From the NCBI GenBank assembly GCA_947311285.1, contig CAMZKS010000021.1, positions 1-7,114 on the forward strand: a DNA stretch of 7,114 bases, written 5' to 3'. The notes below the pieces were generated by a model. It did no database searches and was not told the DNA's origin. It saw nothing but the letters and a program-made list of their open reading frames with translations. The translations under genes and the position numbers were made by a program. The stretch is from an uncultured bacterium. GTDB lineage: Bacteria > Patescibacteriota > Gracilibacteria > UBA4473. Positions 1-6,079 of this stretch are shown piece after piece. Each line of letters opens with the position of its first letter. Within the stretch, counting starts at the first letter, position 1.

Positions 1-866
1 AGGGCGTTATTTCCCACAATAACATTCTTACCAATATAAGCGGGGCCGCTAATAACGGCGTTCTCAAATACTTTAGCACCCGCCTCTATTACGACGTTAT
101 CGCCTTTAATGGTCGCGTTACTAGCAATGTCCGCTTCAGGACTAATGAGACTATTAGTGTTGGTTAAGATTAAATCCATCATCTCTAGCACGTGCCATGG
201 GTATTTAACAGCCTGCCAAACACCATCGTATTCAACCGCCTTAAAGTTTTGGGTTTTAAAGAGGGTATCAAGTGCGACTTCGTATACGTCATCGGCTACA
301 GATGCCGCCTGGGTTAACGCGTCTTTAAGTATTTTGGCTTTGGAGAAACTATGAACAACTATGTTTACTAAATTTGAAGGTTCATTACCCTCTCCTGGTT
401 TTTCTATAATAGAGAGAATTTTTTTATCTTTATTAACTTCCAAATATCCCCCTGGGAAATAGCTATCTCGATGTTGTCCGAGTAGAGCTCCGTCATAATT
501 ATCAATCGCTTTAATAACGTCTTTAATAGCTTGAAATTCAATAAAATCATTCCCATTATGAATAAGGATGGATTCATCATCAGCGCAAAAACTTAAAGCC
601 TGAGTAATGCCACCAGCCATTCCTTCTGTTAAATTAGGCTGAATGGTTACTTGAGCCCTTTTTAAAAACTTATTATCCGCGCATATCTGCTTAAGCAGTG
701 TTTGATTTTCTGGGTTTCCAACAATGATAAAATCATTGCAGCCAGCTTTGTGGGCATTTTTAAGTAAGTGTAAAATTAAAGGTGTTCCACAAAATTCTAA
801 AAAATTTTTATCCCTAATGGGTTCCATACGACTAGAGCTACCCGCGGCCAAAAAAATTGTTTTCAT
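1..866 (-). CDS. Sugar-phosphate nucleotidylyltransferase with C-terminal left-handed beta-helix (partial, C-terminus cut)
   Basis: Predicted cytoplasmic enzyme that transfers an NMP from an NTP to a sugar phosphate, giving an NDP-sugar for cell-surface glycans. Translating the minus strand from 866 gives 288 residues with no stop before the window edge. Residues 4-14 (IFLAAGSSSRM) form the nucleotide-binding signature loop. K20 fits the conserved Lys after it, QPNLTEGMAGG (76-86) matches the base-binding segment, and NGND (104-107) sits where the metal-binding Asp loop belongs. From about residue 238, hexapeptide-like repeats (DIASNATI, VVIEAGAKV, AYIGKNVIVGNNA) start a left-handed beta-helix, as in GlmU-type bifunctional nucleotidylyltransferase/acetyltransferases. 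An in-frame ATG at 878 is an alternative start. I prefer 866 because the family begins right at MKxIxLAAG, and an AGGA lies upstream (878-881 on the minus strand). It lies 50 bp downstream of the DUF1858 gene and is probably co-transcribed. The sugar substrate cannot be told. Confidence 0.88.
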   Translation of the reverse strand, partial: MKTIFLAAGSSSRMEPIRDKNFLEFCGTPLILHLLKNAHKAGCNDFIIVGNPENQTLLKQICADNKFLKRAQVTIQPNLTEGMAGGITQALSFCADDESILIHNGNDFIEFQAIKDVIKAIDNYDGALLGQHRDSYFPGGYLEVNKDKKILSIIEKPGEGNEPSNLVNIVVHSFSKAKILKDALTQAASVADDVYEVALDTLFKTQNFKAVEYDGVWQAVKYPWHVLEMMDLILTNTNSLISPEADIASNATIKGDNVVIEAGAKVFENAVISGPAYIGKNVIVGNNA

Positions 867-916
867 GTTCAAAAACATCCTATAAGGCTTACTGATTACG
901 ATCAAGCCGAGGTTTT

Positions 917-1441
917 TTAAGCCTTCTCAAACTTAAAACCTTCTTCTTCGCCTAGAATTTGGTAATCTACCACTTTATTTTGCAACCACTTATAACTACT
1001 GGCATCACAAAAAATTTGTACCCCGTTACTTTCAACTATCTTATCGCCTCGATCGGGTCGTTCTTGAAAATCTAAAAAATAACTGGGGTCACCACGCTCT
1101 TGAATCACTTCAATTTTAAAACCAAACCCAAGTTTATCACTTTCACGTTGAAATACTTCTATTTTGGCTTTAGCGGCATCGGTAATAATAGGATCTTTTT
1201 TTTCTTCTTTACCGTCGCGCCCAATCTCATCCACCGCCTCATTTAAATCACGCATAACAACGACAAACATTTCATCACCATAATGCGCCACAACACCTTC
1301 GCGCAACGTTTCGTATTGGTTAATATGACAGCCGGCACAGGCAATACCGTGAGCGGCCAAAATTTCGTGAGCGCTGGGGAAATCCATTAACACATCAGCA
1401 ATGATTTCTTCGCCAGTAAAGTGTTGGGCAGTTTTTGTCAT
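917..1441 (-). CDS. DUF1858 CxxC domain fused to a degenerate IscA/HesB-like (A-type) domain
   Basis: 174-residue cytoplasmic protein of unknown function, related to iron-sulfur or redox chemistry. Residues about 7-70 match DUF1858: a helical domain with GIACAGCH (C35, C38), followed by the typical ETL and DLNEAV segments. A charged linker (74-83, rich in D/E/K) leads to residues 84-171, which follow the A-type Fe-S carrier fold: PIITDAAKAKI, then SYFLDFQERPDRGD, GVQIFCDASS and a final GFKFEKA. In IscA/ErpA the three cluster ligands are one Cys in a GCSG-type loop and two in a C-terminal CGCG. Here the first loop reads ERGDPS and the chain ends just after GFKF, so all three are absent. C145 is the only Cys in this half. 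It therefore probably does not carry a cluster as IscA does. The start codon has no clear Shine-Dalgarno. The gene is divergent from the thyA-like gene across 63 bp. Confidence 0.85.
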   Translation of the reverse strand: MTKTAQHFTGEEIIADVLMDFPSAHEILAAHGIACAGCHINQYETLREGVVAHYGDEMFVVVMRDLNEAVDEIGRDGKEEKKDPIITDAAKAKIEVFQRESDKLGFGFKIEVIQERGDPSYFLDFQERPDRGDKIVESNGVQIFCDASSYKWLQNKVVDYQILGEEEGFKFEKA

Positions 1442-1458
1442 AGTTCAGTTTATGTTTA

Positions 1459-1478
1459 GCTCTTTTTGCAAAAAGAGC
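1459..1478. promoter_or_regulatory. Perfect 20-bp palindrome in the divergent intergenic region
   Basis: GCTCTTTTTGCAAAAAGAGC is identical to its own reverse complement. It lies in the 63-bp space (1442-1504) between the divergent DUF1858 gene and the thyA-like gene, where both promoters should be. Its centre, TTGCAA, could act as a -35-like element on either strand, but no convincing -10 box is seen at the right distance. A dimeric regulator's operator shared by both genes is the simplest reading. A hairpin in either leader RNA is the alternative. A second, shorter palindrome, TTAAGCTTAA, lies at 1488-1497. Confidence 0.45.
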
Positions 1479-1504
1479 GAGAAATACTTAAGCTTAACTT
1501 ACTT

Positions 1505-2353
1505 ATGAAACCAGATACGTTAAATGCTTTCGATGTTCAATACGCCACCATGCTTAAAGAAATACTGGAGCACGGTATAGAAGAAACGAATGCCCGAACT
1601 GGACACGTTTGTAAAAGCTTGCCAGGCATGACGATGAAGTTTGATTTAAGCCAGGGGTTCCCGCTACTAACATTAAGAAAAATACCGTTAAAAGTATTTA
1701 TTGCTGAACAAGTTTGGTTTTTAATGGGCGGTAAAAATTTAGAATGGTTACAGCAGTTCACTAAAATTTGGGACGATTTCGCCGAAGAAAATAACTGCGT
1801 AGAATCAGCTTATGGGTTTAGGTGGCGAGCGCATTTTGGGCGCGATCAAATTGATGGTTTGGTTAAATTATTACAAGATGATCCAACGTCTCGACACGGC
1901 GTAGTGTTAATGTGGGATCCAGCTGATGATGGTCTATCCTCTGGCACAAAAAAGAAGAACGTGCCGTGCCCTTACACGTTCACCGTACAAATTATTGGCG
2001 GAAAACTGTGCCTCCATTTAGTGATTCGAAGTAACGATATGATGCTGGGTAATCCGCATGATACGGCTGGATTTGCCTTACTGGCGGAATTATTGGCCGA
2101 GAAGTTAGGCGCGGAGAAAGGGTTTTTAACCGTTAGTATTTCAAACGCTCATATTTATGACATTCATTTTGATAAAGCGCGTGAGATTGTAGAACGAGCA
2201 GTAACGCACCCATCAATTAAATTTGAGTGCCCAAGAGGCGCTTTTGATAGAGCGGAAAAAGGCGACAGGGAATTAGTAACTGAAATTTTTGAACAGTTTA
2301 AAGCCAACTACAATTCACAAGAAAGTTTGGGGAAGATGAATATTGTGTTGTAG
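1505..2353 (+). CDS. thyA: Thymidylate synthase family protein (ThyA-like) with Asn-to-Asp change at the pyrimidine-selecting site
   Basis: Folate-dependent pyrimidine-nucleotide C5 methylase family. Classical members turn dUMP and methylene-tetrahydrofolate into dTMP and dihydrofolate in the cytoplasm. From ATG 1505 the protein has 282 residues, a normal family length. A TTG at 1466 would add 13 residues but sits inside the palindrome, so I reject it. Catalytic features are present: R31 (ARTG, phosphate), E68 (AEQVWFL), Y103 (YGFRWR), nucleophile C155 (NVPCPY), R175 (IRSND), and H216/Y218 (AHIY). Three positions differ from dUMP-specific enzymes. D186 (LGNPHDTAG) replaces the Asn that pairs with uracil, H131 replaces the second Arg of the SRR phosphate pair, and SNAH (213-216) replaces the usual GDxH. 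T4 dCMP hydroxymethylase also has Asp at the first site. The substrate could therefore be dCMP rather than dUMP. Family membership is sure; the exact reaction is not. The gene is separated from serB by 194 bp and may be a separate transcript. Confidence 0.9.
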   Translation: MKPDTLNAFDVQYATMLKEILEHGIEETNARTGHVCKSLPGMTMKFDLSQGFPLLTLRKIPLKVFIAEQVWFLMGGKNLEWLQQFTKIWDDFAEENNCVESAYGFRWRAHFGRDQIDGLVKLLQDDPTSRHGVVLMWDPADDGLSSGTKKKNVPCPYTFTVQIIGGKLCLHLVIRSNDMMLGNPHDTAGFALLAELLAEKLGAEKGFLTVSISNAHIYDIHFDKAREIVERAVTHPSIKFECPRGAFDRAEKGDRELVTEIFEQFKANYNSQESLGKMNIVL

Positions 2354-2379
2354 TTCAAATCTCTTAAATTTGACTAGCC

Positions 2380-2406
2380 AAGACTCATTCAGTCTTTATA
2401 GTTTTT
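2380..2406 (+). terminator. Possible weak intrinsic terminator after the thyA-like gene
   Basis: AAGACT-CATTC-AGTCTT forms a perfect 6-bp stem with a 5-base loop. It is followed by TATAGTTTTT, so a T-run lies a few bases after the stem. It begins 27 bp after the thyA stop. The stem has only two G-C pairs, so termination may be partial. It overlaps the candidate promoter box TTTATA. Confidence 0.3.
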
Positions 2407-2480
2407 GCGATGTTGAATATGACTTCTCGCATCCAGAACTCTAGTCGCCCAAGTGGCAAAGGACGGAAAGAAGTGTAGGC

Positions 2481-2517
2481 CGAAAAAGTTACGAAAATTC
2501 TAGAGGAGCCTTTTTCG
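2481..2517 (+). promoter_or_regulatory. Inverted repeat upstream of serB (possible leader hairpin)
   Basis: CGAAAAAG (2481-2488) and CTTTTTCG (2510-2517) are exact inverted repeats separated by 21 bases, followed within a few bases by a T-rich tract leading into serB at 2548. It could be a leader stem or attenuator, or simply an A/T-rich coincidence. No leader peptide is apparent. Confidence 0.22.
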
Positions 2518-2547
2518 AGGTTCTAATTTTTTTATTTTTAACGGTTA

Positions 2548-3222
2548 ATGCCCACAATATTTTTTGATTTCGATTCAACGGTTTGCACTAAAGAATCACT
2601 CGATGAAGTGATTGCTTTGGCGCTCAAAGAGTATCCCGAGCAAACTGGTTTAGTAGAAAGGGTAGAACAAATTACCAATCAGGGCATGAACGGTGAGCTA
2701 GATTTTATAGAATCAGTTAAAGCACGTTTCGTGATATGCCCCTTAAATCAATCGCATTTCACGCTGACGGGGGAGCATCTTAAACACAATTTAACGCCAG
2801 GATTCACTGAGGTGTTTGCATGGTTAAAAAGTAACGACTGGGACATTTACATTGTTAGTGGTGGGTTTTTGTCTTCCATTTTACCCAGCATTAAGTGGCT
2901 GGGCTTAAACCCAGATCGCTTGTTTGCTAACAGGGTTCGGTGTGCGGATAATGGCGAGGTTTTAGGCGTTGATGAAAGCAGCTTGTTGTGGACAAATAAT
3001 GGTAAAACAAAAGTAATAAACTACTTAAAAGATTTACGTAAAATTAAAGGACCAACCATTTTGGTGGGTGATGGCAGTAACGATTTAGCGGCTTTTGCTG
3101 CCGGTGCGGTCGATCATTTTATTGGCTTCGGGGGAAACGTCGTAAGAGAAAAAGTTAAAGCGGGTGCGCCACATTTTGTTAAAACTTCCGAAGAGATTAT
3201 TTCAATTTTAGAAAAAATATAA
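2548..3222 (+). CDS. serB: Phosphoserine phosphatase SerB (HAD superfamily)
   Basis: Hydrolyses O-phosphoserine to serine, the last step of the phosphorylated serine pathway, in the cytoplasm with Mg2+. The 224 residues carry all HAD motifs. Motif I is FFDFDSTV, with nucleophile D7 and general acid D9. Motif II is IVSGG, with S104. Motif III is the Lys in NGKTKV (K153). Motif IV is VGDGSNDLAAF, with D175 and D179. The SerB cap signature follows motif I: E16/E20 in KESLDE, then NQGMNGELDFIESVKARF (44-61), matching the EGMxGxxxFxxSLxxRV pattern of SerB. There is no N-terminal ACT extension, so this is the short form. It is the first gene of the serB-serA-serC-reductase-Dcd run; serA follows after 16 bp. 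The start ATG has no Shine-Dalgarno and is preceded by an A/T-rich stretch. An HAD phosphatase with another substrate is possible, but the neighbours argue strongly for SerB. Confidence 0.94.
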   Translation: MPTIFFDFDSTVCTKESLDEVIALALKEYPEQTGLVERVEQITNQGMNGELDFIESVKARFVICPLNQSHFTLTGEHLKHNLTPGFTEVFAWLKSNDWDIYIVSGGFLSSILPSIKWLGLNPDRLFANRVRCADNGEVLGVDESSLLWTNNGKTKVINYLKDLRKIKGPTILVGDGSNDLAAFAAGAVDHFIGFGGNVVREKVKAGAPHFVKTSEEIISILEKI

Positions 3223-3238
3223 TTTAAATTAAAAAATC

Positions 3239-4468
3239 ATGAATCCTTCACTTCCAAAACAGAACATTAAAATTTTACTCCTTGAGGGGGTACACCAAAA
3301 CGCCGTGGATTATTTTATAAATCAAGGCTACACCAATATTGAATACATAAAAACCGCGCTCAATGAAGATGAGCTGATAGCTAAAATTAAAGACGTTCAT
3401 TTTTTGGGGATTCGCTCTCGTACGCAGTTAAACGAAAAAGTTTTAAACGCCGCTCAAAAATTAGTGGCGGCGGGTTGTTTTTGTATTGGTACGAATCAGG
3501 TTGATTTAGAGGCCGCACGTGAGCGAGCGATTCCCATTTTTAACGCGCCATTTGCGAATACTCGAAGTGTGGCGGAACTCACTATCGCTTCGTCGATTCA
3601 TTTAATGCGAGGTATATTTGCTAAAAGTGCCGCTGCCCATCGAGGAGAATGGCTAAAAACAGCTGAAAATTCGTATGAAGTACGCGGTAAAAAATTGGGA
3701 ATTGTGGGATATGGGAATATTGGTTCACAGCTATCGGTTCTGGCTTCAGGACTTGGTATGCACGTTTATTACTACGATGTTGAGAATAAATTAAGTCACG
3801 GTAACGCGCAGTCAGTTGATACCTTAAAAGAGCTTTTAGAAATTTCTGATGTAGTGACGCTACATGTGCCAGAAACTCCAGCCACCAAAAATATGATTAA
3901 CGCTCAAACACTTAGTTATATGAAACCGGGCAGCCATATTATAAATTACGCCCGTGGCACGGTAATAGACATTGAGGCTTTAGCTGAAGCGTTAAAATCA
4001 GGACACCTGCATGGGGCCGCCTTGGACGTGTTCCCTTCGGAGCCAAAAGGTAAAGAAGACATTTTTATTTCCCCGATTAGAGGTTTAGATAATGTAATCA
4101 TTACCCCTCACGTTGGTGGAAGTACGCAAGAGGCGCAGGCCAACATTGGTGTAGAGGTAGCAGAAAAACTGGTTAAATATTCGGATAACGGCTCAACGGC
4201 TTCAGCGGTAAACTTCCCTGAAGTAGCGTTACCAAATTACCAGCAAGCTCATCGAATTATGAATATTCACCATAATAAGCCGGGCATGATAGCCCAGATT
4301 AACGAAATTTTTTCAGTCAGTGGAGCCAATGTCTTAGCTCAGTTTTTGCAGACTAGTGGCGATATCGGTTATGTGGTAATTGATATTGATTCTGAGTGTG
4401 ATCCGACTCCGTTTAAAGTGAAATTAAAAATGTTAGAAGGTTCTATTAGAACTCGAATTTTACATTAA
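3239..4468 (+). CDS. serA: D-3-phosphoglycerate dehydrogenase SerA with regulatory ACT domain
   Basis: NAD-dependent oxidation of 3-phosphoglycerate to 3-phosphohydroxypyruvate, the committed step of serine synthesis. The 409 residues match the length of the E. coli-type enzyme, and long stretches agree with E. coli SerA as I recall it, such as GCFCIGTNQVDL and KYSDNGSTxSAVNFPEV. The order is substrate-binding half (about 10-110), Rossmann NAD domain with GYGNIG (157-162) and D180, the catalytic set R239 (ARGTVID), E268 (FPSEP), H291 (TPHVGG), a return to the substrate domain, and a C-terminal ACT domain (about 338-409). The serine-site residues seen in the E. coli enzyme appear kept: H344 and N346 in NIHHNKPG, and the Asn in GANVLAQFLQT. 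Feedback inhibition by serine is therefore likely. The start lacks a Shine-Dalgarno and has an A-rich leader. serC begins 4 bp after the stop. It looks gammaproteobacterial in type, unlike its neighbour SerC. Confidence 0.97.
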   Translation: MNPSLPKQNIKILLLEGVHQNAVDYFINQGYTNIEYIKTALNEDELIAKIKDVHFLGIRSRTQLNEKVLNAAQKLVAAGCFCIGTNQVDLEAARERAIPIFNAPFANTRSVAELTIASSIHLMRGIFAKSAAAHRGEWLKTAENSYEVRGKKLGIVGYGNIGSQLSVLASGLGMHVYYYDVENKLSHGNAQSVDTLKELLEISDVVTLHVPETPATKNMINAQTLSYMKPGSHIINYARGTVIDIEALAEALKSGHLHGAALDVFPSEPKGKEDIFISPIRGLDNVIITPHVGGSTQEAQANIGVEVAEKLVKYSDNGSTASAVNFPEVALPNYQQAHRIMNIHHNKPGMIAQINEIFSVSGANVLAQFLQTSGDIGYVVIDIDSECDPTPFKVKLKMLEGSIRTRILH

Positions 4469-4472
4469 AAAT

Positions 4473-5561
4473 ATGAATAAGTTTACCACTACTTTTAATC
4501 CTGGGCCATCGCAATTATCACAGGAGACTAAAGACGATATCGCCAAGGCTGTGGAAAACCGCGTTTTAGAAATTTCACATCGAAGTGCTGATTTTTCGGT
4601 TATTTCCTCTCAGTGTATTACAGAGCTTAGGAAGCTTTTAGGTATCCCGGGCGACTACCGTGTGTTTTATCTAGATTCAGCTAGTCAGGCTTGGCATTCA
4701 ATTATTTGCAATATTGTAGTAGAAAATAGCTTTCACTTTATTAATGGGGCGTTTTCTGGGAAATTTTCGTCATCGTCGCAACTACTCGGCAAAAATGTGG
4801 AAAACATGTTCGTAGATTGGGGAAAACAACAAAATTTCAACGAAGTTAAGGGATTAAACGACTATGAATTAGTAACGGTTTGCGCGAACGAAACAAGTAC
4901 CGGCGTAAAACTTTTACCACAAGAGTTGCAACAACTTAGAGAAAAAACCACGGAGACCTTTCTGGCAGTAGATATAACTTCGTGTGCAGGTGTTGTAGGC
5001 CTCCCTATTAAATCAGCCGATTTGTGGTATTTTTCTGTGCAAAAATGTTTTGGGTTACCAGCGGGATTGGGGGTTTTAATAGTATCTCCTAACGCTTATG
5101 AAAGGTCATTGCAGTTATCTGATTGCCAGAAAAACAAAGCCGGAATATGGCAATGGGAAAAATTAGAGAAACCGATGGTTGAAAAAAATCATCAAACCCC
5201 ACAAACCCCAAATGTGCTTAATATTTATTTACTGGCGGCTCAGTGTGCTCGTTGGAATAAGGCTGGGGGTTTGAAAAAATTAGTCTCCAAGACAGAAACG
5301 AAGATGAAACTTTTATCTACGTGGGTGACGTCGCACCCTGATTTAGATTTTTTTGTAGAGGATCCGAATCACCGTTCCAGTACGGTATTAACGGTTAAAG
5401 CTAGGCCTGAAGTGATATCGCAGATGAAAAAGAAATCCCTAGCGGCGGGCTTGGTACTAGGTTCGGGTTATGGTAAAACTAAAGAGGAGGTGTTCCGAGT
5501 AGCCAATTTTCCGGCTATTAGCACCACTGAAATTGAAACTTTGATCAATACTCTTTCATGA
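4473..5561 (+). CDS. serC: Phosphoserine aminotransferase (class V, PLP-dependent), divergent SerC type
   Basis: Transfers an amino group from glutamate to 3-phosphohydroxypyruvate, giving O-phosphoserine, the middle step between SerA and SerB. The 362-residue class V aminotransferase opens with FNPGPSQL (8-15) and has ISHRSADF (34-41), W74 for ring stacking, NGAFSGKF (91-98), NETSTGV (139-145), D167 (VDITS) for the pyridine nitrogen, the PLP-binding K191 in SVQKCFGLPAGLG, and HQTPQTPNV further on. The VQK-FGLPAGLG and QTPxTPN motifs resemble the SerC-like enzymes I recall from Bacteroidetes rather than the E. coli type. An alanine-glyoxylate or other class V aminotransferase is the alternative, but its position between serA and the reductase, next to serB, supports SerC. 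It starts 4 bp after serA without a Shine-Dalgarno. Its TGA stop overlaps the next ATG (ATGA, 5558-5561), suggesting translational coupling. Confidence 0.9.
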   Translation: MNKFTTTFNPGPSQLSQETKDDIAKAVENRVLEISHRSADFSVISSQCITELRKLLGIPGDYRVFYLDSASQAWHSIICNIVVENSFHFINGAFSGKFSSSSQLLGKNVENMFVDWGKQQNFNEVKGLNDYELVTVCANETSTGVKLLPQELQQLREKTTETFLAVDITSCAGVVGLPIKSADLWYFSVQKCFGLPAGLGVLIVSPNAYERSLQLSDCQKNKAGIWQWEKLEKPMVEKNHQTPQTPNVLNIYLLAAQCARWNKAGGLKKLVSKTETKMKLLSTWVTSHPDLDFFVEDPNHRSSTVLTVKARPEVISQMKKKSLAAGLVLGSGYGKTKEEVFRVANFPAISTTEIETLINTLS

Positions 5562-6070
5562 AAGTAACGTTACTGATGGCTATAACTTTAGGCGGAAAGA
5601 TCGCTCAATCGAGTGATCATTTCCCAGATTGGACGGGGAAAACCGATAAAAAATTCTTTATGCAACAAACCAAAGTCGCGGGTTGCTTAATTATGGGTTC
5701 AACGACGTATGACACTATTGGACGTCCCCTACCAGGTAGAAAAAATGTGATTATGACTCGTTCGCCCGAAAGCCGAGCTAATACTTATAAACCATCAGAG
5801 CTAGAGTTTACGAAAGCCACCCCGGCAGAGATTGTAGCGCAGTTATCAAGTGAAGGTTTTGAGCAGGCCATTCTTGGTGGAGGAGCAAAAATTAATACGC
5901 TGTGGGCTGAGGCTCATTTAATTGATGAGATAGTGTTAACGATATCACCTTTAGTTTTTGGCGAAGGGATAAGCTTATTTAACAAAGCGTTAGAACTGAA
6001 ATTAGAACTTAAGGAAGTAACGACTTTAGATGACAATTTGGTGTGTGTGCGCTATAAAGTGTTAAAGTAA
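5558..6070 (+). CDS. Dihydrofolate reductase superfamily protein (DHFR/RibD-C type)
   Basis: Likely NADPH-dependent reductase; the neighbours suggest dihydrofolate to tetrahydrofolate, regenerating the cofactor spent by thymidylate synthase. It has 170 residues, close to DHFR length. W25 to T38 aligns without gaps to the E. coli DHFR segment holding the catalytic Asp, placing D30 at that position. LIMGSTTYDTIGRPLPGRKNVIM (44-66) is the classic DHFR segment with the NADPH-binding Arg. The C-terminal half, ILGGGAKIN (105-113) and LIDEIVLTISPLVFGEGISLF (121-141), is closer to the RibD C-terminal reductase pattern, so the protein sits between the two groups. A flavin- or pterin-pathway reductase is the main alternative; no RibD deaminase or other rib gene is present. 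The start overlaps the serC stop by 4 bp, and no Shine-Dalgarno is seen. Confidence 0.85.
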   Translation: MKVTLLMAITLGGKIAQSSDHFPDWTGKTDKKFFMQQTKVAGCLIMGSTTYDTIGRPLPGRKNVIMTRSPESRANTYKPSELEFTKATPAEIVAQLSSEGFEQAILGGGAKINTLWAEAHLIDEIVLTISPLVFGEGISLFNKALELKLELKEVTTLDDNLVCVRYKVLK

Positions 6071-6079
6071 AACGTTCAC

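Larger units (their letters stand above)
2354..2547. other. 194-bp non-coding gap with hairpins between the thyA-like gene and serB
   Basis: No ORF or tRNA is evident here. The gap holds a short hairpin just after thyA (2380-2396), a 5-bp inverted repeat TGCGA/TCGCA (2406-2410 and 2427-2431), an 8-bp inverted repeat (2481-2488 and 2510-2517) and a T/A-rich stretch (about 2522-2540) just before serB. A possible promoter pairs TTGACT (2370-2375) with TTTATA (2395-2400), but the 19-bp spacer is too long for comfort. All other gaps in the following gene run are under 20 bp, so this one probably holds the operon's promoter and leader. I do not recognise a known riboswitch family. Confidence 0.4.

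Noticed and set aside
109..354. 81-residue plus-strand ORF
   Set aside because: It lies wholly antisense to the nucleotidylyltransferase, whose minus-strand translation has clear family motifs; the plus-strand product shows no recognisable domain.
886..908. Inverted repeat GGCTT/AAGCC followed by a T-run on the plus strand, as a terminator
   Set aside because: The T-run is on the plus strand, where no gene is transcribed into it; the flanking genes run on the minus strand, where no T-run follows the stem.
1466..1504. TTG start at 1466 for the thyA-like gene
   Set aside because: The 13 added residues do not resemble the family N-terminus, and the TTG lies within the 20-bp palindrome; ATG 1505 gives a normal-length enzyme.
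1537..1761. 74-residue minus-strand ORF
   Set aside because: It is antisense to the N-terminal part of the thyA-like gene, which has conserved catalytic residues; no independent evidence of coding.
2354..2547. tRNA or known riboswitch in the thyA-serB gap
   Set aside because: No GGTTCRA T-arm with matching acceptor stem is present, and I could not fit the conserved cores of glycine or THF riboswitches by eye.
5558..5561. TGA at the end of serC as a recoded codon (Gracilibacteria-type code)
   Set aside because: No gene in the window contains internal TGA codons, the TGA gives a natural C-terminus, and it overlaps the next start as ATGA; the standard code explains everything.
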